From the NCBI GenBank assembly GCA_012799115.1, contig JAAZLY010000005.1, positions 1 to 25,848 of the forward strand: a stretch of DNA of 25,848 nt, in the 5' to 3' direction. Every line of letters begins with the position of its first letter. The first letter of the stretch is position 1. The notes below the pieces were generated by a model. That model was not told the DNA's origin and made no database searches. It saw only the letters and a list, made by a program, of their open reading frames with translations. This document shows, in pieces, positions 13,778 through 21,672 of this stretch. The translations under genes were made by a program, and so were the position numbers. The stretch comes from Bacillota bacterium (GTDB taxonomy: Bacteria; Bacillota; Limnochordia; Darwinibacteriales; Darwinibacteriaceae).

Positions 13778-15454
13778 ATGAGCGTTGTTTCAAAGCAAAA
13801 GGAGCAGTTACGCTCTGCGATCCAGGCAGCCATTGAGGCCGCACAAGCAGGCGGCGAGCTCGAGCTTGCTTCTGTGCCTGAAATAGGTTTAGAGGTACCG
13901 CGGGATACTGACCACGGAGACTTTGCATCGAATATCGCCTTGGTGACCGCCAAGTTGGCGAGGAAGGCGCCCCGGGAGGTTGCTCAGATCATTGTGAGCC
14001 ATCTGCCTGCAGGCAGTTTTATTCGAGACGTGGAAGTAGCTGGTCCTGGTTTTATTAATTTCTTTTTGAGCGATGACTGGCTTTTCGAGACCATTCGAGC
14101 CATTGAAAAGCAGGGTCAAACATATGGAGACTCAACCCATGGCGCAGGTGAGAAGATCCTTTTGGAGTTTGTGAGTGCCAATCCTGTCGGTCCGATGAAT
14201 GTGGTGAATGCTCGAGCCGCTGCAGTCGGCGATACGCTTGCTCGTCTCTTCCGGGCAGCAGGCTACACCGTGGGCACAGAGTTCTACGTTAACGACGCAG
14301 GTAACCAGGCGGATGTCTTTGCCCGATCCCTTGAGGCACGCTACCAGCAATTGAGAAATCCGGAGTATCCGTTCCCCGAAGACGGCTATCCAGCATCCTA
14401 TGTCACTGACTTGGCAGAGGTTTTGGACCGTGAACATCCTCACCTAGGTGAGATGTCTCTAGAGGAACGGCTGGCCTTTTGTAAGCGCTGGGGAACCGAT
14501 CAAATGGTAGAGGCCCAGAAGGCAGATCTGAAGCGTTATGGGGTTGAGTTTGACCTCTGGTTCAGGGAGCGTGACTTGCACTCAGCAGGTGCTCTCAAAG
14601 AAGCTATATCCTTCCTAGAGAATCGGGGCTTATTGTTCGAAGCAGAAGATGCCCTTTGGTTCCGATCAACCGATTTTGGCGATGACAAGGATCGGGTGAT
14701 CGTGAAGAGTGACGGTTCCTATACCTATGTAACCGCAGATATTGCATACCACCATGATAAACTCAAACGCGGCTTCACAAGGCTGATCGACATCTGGGGA
14801 CCTGACCATCATGGGTATATTGGTCGGATGAAAGCAGCCATTCAAGCCTTAGGCTACAGCGAGGACACACTTGAGGTCTTGATACTCCAGTATGTTGCGT
14901 TACTCCGCAATGGAGAGCAAGTCAAGATGTCAAAACGAGCTGGTGAGTTCATCACTATGGAAGATTTGGTGGACGAAGTGGGTAAGGATGCGGCACGTTT
15001 CTTCTTCCTGAATCGGAGTCCAGAAAGCCATTTGGATTTTGACCTGGATCTAGCCGTTGAACAATCCAATGAAAACCCCGTTTTCTACGTGCAGTATGCT
15101 CATGCACGCATTTGCAGTATCTTGCGGCAGGGTAGGGAGATGGGTGTGGATTTGCCCAAGTCTGATCAAGTCGACTTGAGCTTGTTGGCACATGAAGCAG
15201 AACATGCCTTAATCAAGCAACTAGCCGCTCTGCCCGAAGAGCTGCTGACGGCAGCACTCGAACGCGCTCCTCAACGGATCACACCTTATGCCCTAGACTT
15301 GGCTAGCCTGTTCCATTCCTTTTACACCCACTGCCATATTCTGGGCGAAGCAGAACCTGTGCGAGACGCTCGGTTAGTGTTGGTGACGCAGGTGAGGAGT
15401 GTACTACAAAAGGTCTTGGGGATTTTGGGTGTGGACGCTCCTGAGCAAATGTGA
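13778..15454 (+). CDS. argS: Arginyl-tRNA synthetase with a variant HIGH motif
   Basis: ArgS charges tRNA-Arg with arginine. The 558-residue class I enzyme has an N-terminal Add-1 domain (about 5-100), the catalytic Rossmann domain and a C-terminal DALR anticodon-binding domain (about 435-558, starting around FYVQYAHARI). KMSKR is present at 383-387. The usual HIGH-type signature (typically HVGH in ArgRS after SANP-GP) reads NVVN at 141-144, so both histidines are replaced by asparagine. The surrounding motif (EFVSANP, ARAAAVGD, YVNDAGNQ) is otherwise well preserved, so this looks like an established lineage variant, not decay. The ATG at 13778 follows AGGGAGGAA. The upstream terminator and promoter suggest attenuation. 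Confidence 0.95.
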   Translation: MSVVSKQKEQLRSAIQAAIEAAQAGGELELASVPEIGLEVPRDTDHGDFASNIALVTAKLARKAPREVAQIIVSHLPAGSFIRDVEVAGPGFINFFLSDDWLFETIRAIEKQGQTYGDSTHGAGEKILLEFVSANPVGPMNVVNARAAAVGDTLARLFRAAGYTVGTEFYVNDAGNQADVFARSLEARYQQLRNPEYPFPEDGYPASYVTDLAEVLDREHPHLGEMSLEERLAFCKRWGTDQMVEAQKADLKRYGVEFDLWFRERDLHSAGALKEAISFLENRGLLFEAEDALWFRSTDFGDDKDRVIVKSDGSYTYVTADIAYHHDKLKRGFTRLIDIWGPDHHGYIGRMKAAIQALGYSEDTLEVLILQYVALLRNGEQVKMSKRAGEFITMEDLVDEVGKDAARFFFLNRSPESHLDFDLDLAVEQSNENPVFYVQYAHARICSILRQGREMGVDLPKSDQVDLSLLAHEAEHALIKQLAALPEELLTAALERAPQRITPYALDLASLFHSFYTHCHILGEAEPVRDARLVLVTQVRSVLQKVLGILGVDAPEQM

Positions 15455-15466
15455 GGAGGGTGAATG

Positions 15467-16192
15467 ATGAGTTTTGGCCAAAGTTGGCGGACGTATCTAC
15501 GAGCATTTAAACTCAGTTACGAGCATATCGGAAAGGTAATGTTGACCAACTTGATCTGGTTCGCCGTTGGTTTTGCACCGATGTTAGCATTTTCCTACCT
15601 ACCTTTCCTTCAGACAGATGTGTTTTTCATTCTGGCTATTGTTATCGGTCTAGTCACCATGGGCGGTGCCACTGGTGCTGTGCATTACCGGATGAATCGC
15701 GTCATGATGGGTGAAGATACCAGCCTAAGGGATCTATGGGAAGGTTTTAAACGCTACTGGCTACGAGGCACAATCTTGATGGCCCTGGCCATCCTAGGTC
15801 TTCTACTCTTGATCTTCAACATGTGGTTTAGTCAAAACTATCCAACTACGTTGTTCATGATTTTGTCTGGGCTTTGGGTTTGGGGAATTATTTTTTGGCT
15901 TGCCCTGCATCAGTTTGCCTTTCCTTTCTTGATCAACCAAGATATTGGCGTGCTCAAGACGCTAAAGAGAGCGGCTCTGATCGTCCTGGATAATCCTTTA
16001 CCAACTTTGGTATTATTGGTTCTGAGTGCACTAGTAGTGGTCCTCAGCGTCGTGTTTGCTGCGCCGCTTTTGATCTTTGTTGCTAGTTTCCTGGGAATCG
16101 TACAGAACAGTTTTTATCACGAAATGATGGCCAAGTATGAAGCAGAAGAACAGGATAATTCGGTAGATGTTGAAGGGGAGGACAAAGAGTGA
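15467..16192 (+). CDS. DUF624 (YesL)-like integral membrane protein
   Basis: The 241-residue protein has about six hydrophobic segments (roughly 25-45, 50-70, 100-118, 125-150, 175-198 and 200-215) and a strongly acidic C-terminal tail. The segment LHQFAFPFLINQDIGVLKTLKRAALIVLDNP resembles, in two halves, the loop typical of DUF624/YesL membrane proteins, whose function is unknown. Two adjacent ATG codons exist; the second (15467) is preferred because AGGAGG at 15454-15459 is better spaced to it, but 15464 is possible. It begins just after the argS stop and overlaps pyrG by four bases, so it is translationally coupled to both. The family assignment is tentative. Confidence 0.72.
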   Translation: MSFGQSWRTYLRAFKLSYEHIGKVMLTNLIWFAVGFAPMLAFSYLPFLQTDVFFILAIVIGLVTMGGATGAVHYRMNRVMMGEDTSLRDLWEGFKRYWLRGTILMALAILGLLLLIFNMWFSQNYPTTLFMILSGLWVWGIIFWLALHQFAFPFLINQDIGVLKTLKRAALIVLDNPLPTLVLLVLSALVVVLSVVFAAPLLIFVASFLGIVQNSFYHEMMAKYEAEEQDNSVDVEGEDKE

Positions 16193-17781
16193 GCAAGTTT
16201 ATTTTTGTCACAGGTGGTGTAGTCTCCAGTCTTGGCAAAGGCATTACAGTAGCTTCGCTGGGCAGGCTGCTTAAGAGTAGAGGCCTGGGAGTTAGTGTAC
16301 TGAAGCTGGATCCGTACTTGAATATGGATCCGGGAAACATGAGCCCTTTGCAGCATGGAGAGGTTTTTGTCACCGAAGACGGTGGACAATGCGATCTTGA
16401 CCTGGGACACTATGAACGCTTTATTGACACAAACCTGACAAAAAGGAGTAATGTAAGTACAGGGCAGATTTACTGGTCCATTCTTTCCCGGGAACGTAAG
16501 GGTGAGTTTAACGGAGGAACTGTTCAAGTGATTCCTCATGTGACCAATGATATTAAGAACCGCATTCACGCTGTTGCACAAGATAGCGGCGCTGATGTGA
16601 TCTTAGTCGAGATCGGCGGAACAGTTGGAGACATTGAAAGCCTTCCCTTCCTCGAGGCCATTCGGCAGATGAGAAACGAACTAGAAAGGGACTCGTGCCT
16701 ATACATTCATGTTACTCTGATTCCGTATATTGCTGCGGCGCAAGAGTTGAAGACCAAACCCACACAGCATAGTGTGAAAGAACTGCGTTCCATCGGTATT
16801 AGACCTGATGTCATTGTTTGTCGGAGCGAGCAGGAAGTGACCGAGGATCTGCGGGCTAAGATTGCTCTGTTCTGCGATATTGATGATGAGGCGGTAATTC
16901 CCAATACGGATGTGGACAGCATCTATGAGGTACCTCTGTGTTTTGCTGAAAGTCGCTTAGACGAAATTGTTTTGGAAAAGCTAAACCTAGATGCCGGGGA
17001 GGCAGATCTGAGCCAATGGCGGGACCTTGTGGCATCCATTAAGGGACTAACTCGCCGTGTTAAGATTGGCATTGTCGGAAAATACGTGACGCTCCCCGAT
17101 TCGTACTTAAGTGTCGCTGAATCCTTACGTCATGCAGGATTTGCCCAGGGCACCCATGTTGAACTAAGATGGATTGAAGCGGAAGAGTTAGAAGAGGGTT
17201 GTTGTGATCAACTCCAGGATCTCGATGGGATTTTGATTCCAGGAGGATTTGGTTCCCGTGGTGTGGAAGGAAAGATCATGGCGGCAAAGTATGCCAGAGA
17301 GAACAGGATTCCCTATTTCGGGATCTCCCTGGGGATGCAGTGTGCGGTGATTGAGTTTGCTAGAAATGTTGCCAAGCTTGAGAATGCAGGCAGCGTGGAG
17401 TTTGGAAGCTGTCAGCATCCTGTCATTGGTTTTAGACCGGGCCATCCTGAGGTTACGGGTCTGGGCGGAACGATGCGCTTAGGAGCCTTTCCTTGCCAGA
17501 TTGTAGAAGGAACAGTGAGTGCGAAGGCGTATCAAGAGACGCTTGTACATGAACGCCATCGTCATCGCTATGAACTAAACCACGAATACCTCGACTCCTT
17601 AGTGAATGCTGGGATGCGAGTGGCAGGAACCTCGCCCGACGGGCAGTTGACGGAGATTATTGAGTTGAAGGATCATCCTTGGTTTGTAGGCACATTGTTC
17701 CAACCCGAATTCAAGTCTAGACCCACAAACCCACATCCGCTATTTGTAAGCTTTATTTCGGCCATCCTGGGAACGCTTTGA
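16189..17781 (+). CDS. pyrG: CTP synthase with a degenerate glutaminase site
   Basis: CTP synthase aminates UTP to CTP with ATP, normally using ammonia released from glutamine by a C-terminal GATase domain. The 530-residue protein has an intact synthetase domain: P-loop around Lys17 (SSLGKGIT), DPYLNMDPGNMSP, HGEVFV, DLDLGHYERF, GGTVGDIES and the KTKPTQHSVKELRS segment. In the GATase domain the oxyanion PGGFGSRG (351-358), GMQ (382-384), Glu404 and RHRHRYE are kept. The nucleophile of the family motif GICLGMQ reads GISLGMQ (Ser380, codon TCC at 17326-17328). The catalytic His of FHPEF reads FQPEF (Gln505, codon CAA at 17701-17703); Glu507 remains. Loss of glutaminase activity and dependence on free ammonia are inferred. 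The GTG start overlaps the upstream stop (GTGA). The locus is the normal pyrG position between argS and fba-rho. Confidence 0.93.
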   Translation: MSKFIFVTGGVVSSLGKGITVASLGRLLKSRGLGVSVLKLDPYLNMDPGNMSPLQHGEVFVTEDGGQCDLDLGHYERFIDTNLTKRSNVSTGQIYWSILSRERKGEFNGGTVQVIPHVTNDIKNRIHAVAQDSGADVILVEIGGTVGDIESLPFLEAIRQMRNELERDSCLYIHVTLIPYIAAAQELKTKPTQHSVKELRSIGIRPDVIVCRSEQEVTEDLRAKIALFCDIDDEAVIPNTDVDSIYEVPLCFAESRLDEIVLEKLNLDAGEADLSQWRDLVASIKGLTRRVKIGIVGKYVTLPDSYLSVAESLRHAGFAQGTHVELRWIEAEELEEGCCDQLQDLDGILIPGGFGSRGVEGKIMAAKYARENRIPYFGISLGMQCAVIEFARNVAKLENAGSVEFGSCQHPVIGFRPGHPEVTGLGGTMRLGAFPCQIVEGTVSAKAYQETLVHERHRHRYELNHEYLDSLVNAGMRVAGTSPDGQLTEIIELKDHPWFVGTLFQPEFKSRPTNPHPLFVSFISAILGTL

Positions 17782-17806
17782 TTCTCTGATACCTGGAGGT
17801 GTGATT

Positions 17807-18283
17807 ATGCTTCGAATGAATGTGAAAGCTGTTGGGATCGATCGCGAAACCTTACTTCCAGTTGTGATACTCACCGATGAAAGAGAAGAATCCTATGTTC
17901 CTCTTGTTATTGGTCCAGCTGAGGCCAATGCGATAGCAGTCGTCCTTGAAAACGTGGAGACGTCAAGGCCATTAACTCATGATCTCTTGTTAAGTACTGT
18001 TTTGGCCTTGGGTGCGACGGTTGATCGGATTGTCATTACGGACCTAACGGACGATGTCTACTACGCAGAAGTATGCCTCGTCCAGCAAGGGAGGACGTTA
18101 CGCATCGATGCGCGTCCGAGCGATGCTATCGCTTTGGCTTTGCGTGCCGGAGCACCGATTTTCGTGGACGAGAAGATTGCCCCTTATGCCATGGCCATTC
18201 CTGGCGAAGACGACCCTGAGATGGAACAGTTTCGTTCGTTCTTGAAGGACCTTTCCCCGGACGATTTTCGCAAAGGAAACTAG
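17807..18283 (+). CDS. DUF151 bifunctional nuclease family protein
   Basis: The 158-residue protein carries the DUF151 core: LPVVILTDEREESYVPLVIG in two parts near the N-terminus, EANAIAVVLE, the diagnostic RPLTHDLL (about 54-61), and DARPSDAIALALRAGAPIFV (about 101-120). A plant member showed RNase and DNase activity, hence the name; in bacteria the role is not established. Start ATG 17807 is chosen because GGAGGT at 17795-17800 is well spaced to it, whereas GTG 17801 would directly abut the ribosome site. It lies 25 bases after pyrG and is probably in the same operon. Confidence 0.9.
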   Translation: MLRMNVKAVGIDRETLLPVVILTDEREESYVPLVIGPAEANAIAVVLENVETSRPLTHDLLLSTVLALGATVDRIVITDLTDDVYYAEVCLVQQGRTLRIDARPSDAIALALRAGAPIFVDEKIAPYAMAIPGEDDPEMEQFRSFLKDLSPDDFRKGN

Positions 18284-18315
18284 AATTCCAGAATTTTGAA
18301 TAGATGGAATAATTC

Positions 18316-18348
18316 GGCGCATACTCTTTTTAAAAGGGGGTTTGCGCC
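18316..18348 (+). promoter_or_regulatory. Hairpin enclosing the ribosome site of the 18349 gene
   Basis: GGCGCA (18316-18321) and TGCGCC (18343-18348) form a perfect outer stem ending right at the ATG. Inside, CTCTTT (18324-18329) can pair with AAGGGG around a TTAA loop, burying the Shine-Dalgarno sequence. A role in restricting translation initiation is inferred. Confidence 0.4.
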
Positions 18349-18723
18349 ATGTTATTGCGAATAATACGGCTTATCTCGATTCTTGGTCTGATGCTTTTAG
18401 TTACAGCAACCGCCCACGGGCAGGTTAACGGATGGAAAATGGTCCATGGCGACGTGTTGCAGGTTTTTCCAGAGGAGCATAAAATTCTATTGGACGTGAG
18501 CGGTGAACGAAGCATTTACGTCCTGGAATCGGGTTGTCAGATTCTACGTTTTGGAACTCCTACGAGCCTGGATTCACTGCGTCCCATCACCTCCGAGGCG
18601 TTTCAAGATGCCCTTTGTTGGGTCAACGGGCATGGACGTGTTGCTTATGTCTTGGCAAACTACTATGTGAGCGAAGAGGACGGTGTCCTCGTTGCTTACG
18701 ATATATTTGGGAATCTAAAATGA
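18349..18723 (+). CDS. Small secreted protein of unknown function
   Basis: I do not recognise this 124-residue protein. It has a clear signal peptide (basic RIIRLIS, hydrophobic core ILGLMLLVTATA, likely cleavage after AHG at about residue 24). The mature part of about 100 residues is rich in beta-prone sequence and contains two cysteines (63 and 90) that could form a disulfide. The phrase HGDVLQVFPEEHKILLDV suggests a small beta-barrel. The ATG at 18349 follows AAAAGGGGG, which is itself part of a hairpin. It sits between the DUF151 nuclease and a zinc-knuckle protein, and its stop is followed after 56 bases by the next start. Function unknown. Confidence 0.7.
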   Translation: MLLRIIRLISILGLMLLVTATAHGQVNGWKMVHGDVLQVFPEEHKILLDVSGERSIYVLESGCQILRFGTPTSLDSLRPITSEAFQDALCWVNGHGRVAYVLANYYVSEEDGVLVAYDIFGNLK

Positions 18724-18779
18724 TTTCAAAGGAAATTCCTTCTCCTTGGCGAACTATACTCGCGATAGGAGGAATTTCC

Positions 18780-19403
18780 GTGATTGTAAACAGCGAGAGG
18801 ACGATTGCGCTGACCTGTCCTGCTTGCCAAGGAATTCAACAACATAGATTTTCACTTTTCTCCATTTCCCAGAAATCACTACAGTTGACGTGTGACTGTG
18901 GTTTCTCCCAGGGTCATTTGCGCAGACTAAACAAACATTTCGAGTTAGATGTTCTCAGCATAGAGGGTGATCGGGCCCGGATATTATTGCCTAGGCGCCA
19001 GTTCTTTGGTATGCCTCTGATTCACCTTTTATCTCCCATTAGTGGTCAAGGCCTCGGATATTTAGGCGATCCTGCTAGTGTTGAGGAGATTATCCTGACT
19101 GGTCCAGCGGAGCTATTCTTGGAGTCCAATGATTTCGCCAATCCGACTGTCATGCGAGACATACTGACGACTCTAGAAGATCTGGCCGCTCGGGACAAGA
19201 TCCGTTGCGAGTGTGACCATTCGTCTATCGGGATCGATGTCTACTTCGACCAGGTTGAGTTAGTGTGTGCCTACTGCGGTAGTGTGGTGAAGATTGGTGC
19301 CAGTACCCGGCAACATCAAGAGAGGATTGCACGGGTCGATGAAATTGTGATGGAACCATGCACATCGCTGTTTTTGGGCGAATGGTTGAAACCATTGACG
19401 TAA
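18780..19403 (+). CDS. Protein of unknown function with two mirror-image zinc-knuckle cysteine sets
   Basis: The 207-residue soluble protein belongs to no family I recognise. Cysteines come in two sets: CxxC at 13-16 with CxC at 38-40 in the N-terminal part, and CxC at 143-145 with CxxC at 163-166 in the C-terminal part, the reversed order. Each could bind one zinc ion. The middle (about 50-135) has no motif I can name. The GTG at 18780 is chosen because a perfect AGGAGG (18767-18772) precedes it by seven bases; an alternative ATG at 18720 would overlap the previous stop (ATGA) but lacks a ribosome site. fba starts 26 bases downstream. It may be a zinc-ribbon protein for nucleic acid or protein contacts, but this is a guess. 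Confidence 0.7.
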   Translation: MIVNSERTIALTCPACQGIQQHRFSLFSISQKSLQLTCDCGFSQGHLRRLNKHFELDVLSIEGDRARILLPRRQFFGMPLIHLLSPISGQGLGYLGDPASVEEIILTGPAELFLESNDFANPTVMRDILTTLEDLAARDKIRCECDHSSIGIDVYFDQVELVCAYCGSVVKIGASTRQHQERIARVDEIVMEPCTSLFLGEWLKPLT

Positions 19404-19429
19404 TTTTTTATCTAGAGGAGGCTGTCAAA

Positions 19430-20281
19430 ATGTTAATTAGCGGTAGCGAGTTATTTCAAGCAGCAAAGAAGGGTGGTTATGCTGTAGGAGCGTTTAACCT
19501 CAATAATATGGAGATCCTCCAAGCAATTATTGAGGCTGCTGAGGAAGAGAATTCTCCTGTATTTCTCCAAGCGAGCCAAGGCGGAATTAAGTACGCAGGT
19601 ATTGAGTACATTGCGGGCATGGCTCGTATAGCAGCAGAAAAGGCAAAGGTTCCTGTGGCCCTTAATCTTGACCATGGAACAAGCTTTACCCAAGCAGTAC
19701 AATGTGTACGCCATGGTTTTTCGGCAGTGATGATTGATGGATCGCAGCTCTCTTTTGAAGACAATATCGCGATAACCCAGAAGGTTGTAGAAGTGGCGCA
19801 TCCCAATGGAGTTTCGGTAGAAGCTGAACTCGGAAAAATCGGCGGTGTTGAAGATGACATCGTTGTTGATGAGAAAGATGCCTCCTTTACCGACCCGAAG
19901 GAAGCCGCAGAGTTCGTGGAACGGACCAACGTAGATGCATTGGCCATTGCGATTGGGACCGCCCATGGATTGTACAAAGGCGAACCCAAGCTAGCGTTTG
20001 GACGCCTCGAAGAGATTGCTTCCATGACTGATGTACCCTTGGTACTACACGGTGCTTCAGGTATCAGCGATGAGCAGATTCGTAAGGCCGTTCCCTATGG
20101 CATCACGAAGATTAACATTGATACCGATCTCAGGGTAGCGTTCTCTCAGGCCATTAAAGAACTTTTAGCTGAGAAACCTGGTGAGATTGATCCTAGAAAG
20201 ATCTTAGGACCAGCCAAGGCAGCTATGAAGGAAGTAGCGAGAGCAAAAATGAGACTGTTCGGTTCAGCCGGACGGGCTTAA
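19430..20281 (+). CDS. fba: Class II fructose-bisphosphate aldolase
   Basis: The zinc-dependent aldolase interconverts fructose 1,6-bisphosphate with dihydroxyacetone phosphate and glyceraldehyde 3-phosphate in glycolysis and gluconeogenesis. The 283-residue protein has the catalytic Asp81 next to zinc ligand His82 (LDHG), Glu133 in EAELGKIGG, zinc ligands His179 (GTAHG) and His207 (LHGASG), and the phosphate-binding NIDTDLR. It is of the short (FbaA, Bacillus-like) class II type. Start ATG 19430 has AGGAGG eight bases upstream; an in-frame ATG at 19358 lies within the previous gene. A strong terminator follows at once. Related tagatose-bisphosphate aldolases share the fold, but the pyrG-fba-rho context supports fba. 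Confidence 0.95.
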   Translation: MLISGSELFQAAKKGGYAVGAFNLNNMEILQAIIEAAEEENSPVFLQASQGGIKYAGIEYIAGMARIAAEKAKVPVALNLDHGTSFTQAVQCVRHGFSAVMIDGSQLSFEDNIAITQKVVEVAHPNGVSVEAELGKIGGVEDDIVVDEKDASFTDPKEAAEFVERTNVDALAIAIGTAHGLYKGEPKLAFGRLEEIASMTDVPLVLHGASGISDEQIRKAVPYGITKINIDTDLRVAFSQAIKELLAEKPGEIDPRKILGPAKAAMKEVARAKMRLFGSAGRA

Positions 20282-20290
20282 GTAAATTGG

Positions 20291-20316
20291 GGGGAAGGCA
20301 ATACCTTCCCCTTTTT
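20291..20316 (+). terminator. Intrinsic terminator between fba and rho
   Basis: GGGGAAGG (20291-20298) pairs with CCTTCCCC (20304-20311) around CAATA, followed by five T residues. It separates fba from rho by only 15 bases, so rho must be expressed by read-through or from an unseen promoter within fba. Confidence 0.88.
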
Positions 20317-20330
20317 GAGGTGGTGGATGC

Positions 20331-21602
20331 TTGAATATTGCAGAATTAGAATCTAAGACCTCCGTCGAGTTGCAGGATTTGGCGAAAAACTTGGGGGTAT
20401 CAGGATTCAAGCGCTTGCGTAAGAAGGATCTGATTATCGAGATCTTGAAATATGAAACAACGAAAGAAAATCTTCTCTTCATTAGTGGTATACTAGAAAT
20501 CACATCGGAAGGCTATGGATTTCTCCGGGTCGACAATTATACGCCCAGCTCCGATGATGTATATGTTTCACCCTCGCAGATTAGGCGGTTTTCCATGCGT
20601 ACCGGAGACGAAATTTTGGGGCAGGTACGGCCGCCAAAGGATGGAGAACGCTACTTCGCCTTACTTCGTGTGCTGGCTATCAACTTATCCGACCCAGAGC
20701 TAGCATCTAAACGGCCGTATTTTGACGATTTGACCCCCATTTATCCTAACCAACGTCTGCACCTAGAAACGACCCCTACGAATTATTCCATGCGATTAAT
20801 GGATATATTATCTCCATTAGGGTTGGGTCAAAGGGGCCTCATAGTCTCGCCGCCCAAAGCCGGCAAAACAACCATGCTGAAAATGTTAGCCAATGCTATT
20901 GCTGATAATCATCCCGATATTGAGATCATTGTGCTCTTGATCGATGAACGACCTGAGGAAGTTACAGACATGCAACGCTCCGTCAACGGCGAGGTCATTA
21001 GTTCTACGTTTGATCTGCCGCCGGAGAATCACGTTCGGGTCGCTGATATCGTTCTAGCACGTGCGAAAAGCCTGGTGGAGTCGGGCAAGGACGTGGTCAT
21101 TCTCTTGGATAGTATCACTCGTCTAGCTCGAGCTCATAATTTGATCGTTCCCCCGAGCGGTCGTACTTTGTCTGGTGGCGTTGATCCTGCCGCCCTTCAT
21201 CGCCCCAAACGCTTTTTTGGCGCTGCGCGGAAGTTGGAGGAGCAGGGAAGTTTAACAATTTTAGCCACTGCTTTAGTTGAAACTGGCAGTCGTATGGACG
21301 ATGTGATCTACGAAGAGTTTAAGGGTACGGGCAACATGGAGCTACATCTGGATCGCAAACTGGCTGAGCGCCGTGTCTTTCCCGCGATCGATATCTATCG
21401 CTCTGGTACGAGGCGTGAAGAGTTGCTTCTTTCGCCTGAAGAGTTGGATGCAACCTGGGTGTTGCGTAAGGCCATGGGTTCGCTGGGAACTGCTGAAACC
21501 TTGGATTTGGTGATGGATCGAGTGACCAACACCAAGAACAATGCAGAGCTATTGGAACTGATTACTACATCAACTTTTGCTGAAAATGTTCGGAATAAGT
21601 AA
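20331..21602 (+). CDS. rho: Transcription termination factor Rho
   Basis: Rho is a hexameric RNA-dependent ATPase that ends transcription. The 423-residue protein has the N-terminal Rho_N helical domain (about 1-42), an RNA-binding cold-shock-like domain (about 48-120, with GYGFLR), and the RecA-like ATPase. Walker A SPPKAGKTT is at 173-181, DERPEEVTDM and VVILLDSITR follow, and the Q-loop region contains PPSGRTLSGG. The RSVNGEVISSTFD segment is typical apart from minor changes. The start is TTG at 20331 with GAGGTGG upstream; an ATG four bases earlier is out of frame and stops after a few codons. It has no large insertion domain. rho followed by rpmE, with one gene between, matches Firmicutes gene order. 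Confidence 0.96.
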   Translation: MNIAELESKTSVELQDLAKNLGVSGFKRLRKKDLIIEILKYETTKENLLFISGILEITSEGYGFLRVDNYTPSSDDVYVSPSQIRRFSMRTGDEILGQVRPPKDGERYFALLRVLAINLSDPELASKRPYFDDLTPIYPNQRLHLETTPTNYSMRLMDILSPLGLGQRGLIVSPPKAGKTTMLKMLANAIADNHPDIEIIVLLIDERPEEVTDMQRSVNGEVISSTFDLPPENHVRVADIVLARAKSLVESGKDVVILLDSITRLARAHNLIVPPSGRTLSGGVDPAALHRPKRFFGAARKLEEQGSLTILATALVETGSRMDDVIYEEFKGTGNMELHLDRKLAERRVFPAIDIYRSGTRREELLLSPEELDATWVLRKAMGSLGTAETLDLVMDRVTNTKNNAELLELITTSTFAENVRNK

Positions 21603-21672
21603 AAGGATATTTTTAGAACGCGTCGAAATGTACAGATTAGGTTATTGTCAGTCGAGCGAGGGAGGATTTAAC

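Noticed and set aside
18534..18779. Longer N-terminal extension of the zinc-knuckle gene
   Set aside because: Overlaps the secreted protein gene and has no ribosome site; the perfect AGGAGG before GTG 18780 decides the start.
19381..19411. Palindrome AATGGTT-GA-AACCATT plus a T-run before fba as a terminator
   Set aside because: It overlaps the preceding stop region, its loop is too tight and six bases separate it from the T-run; weak at best.
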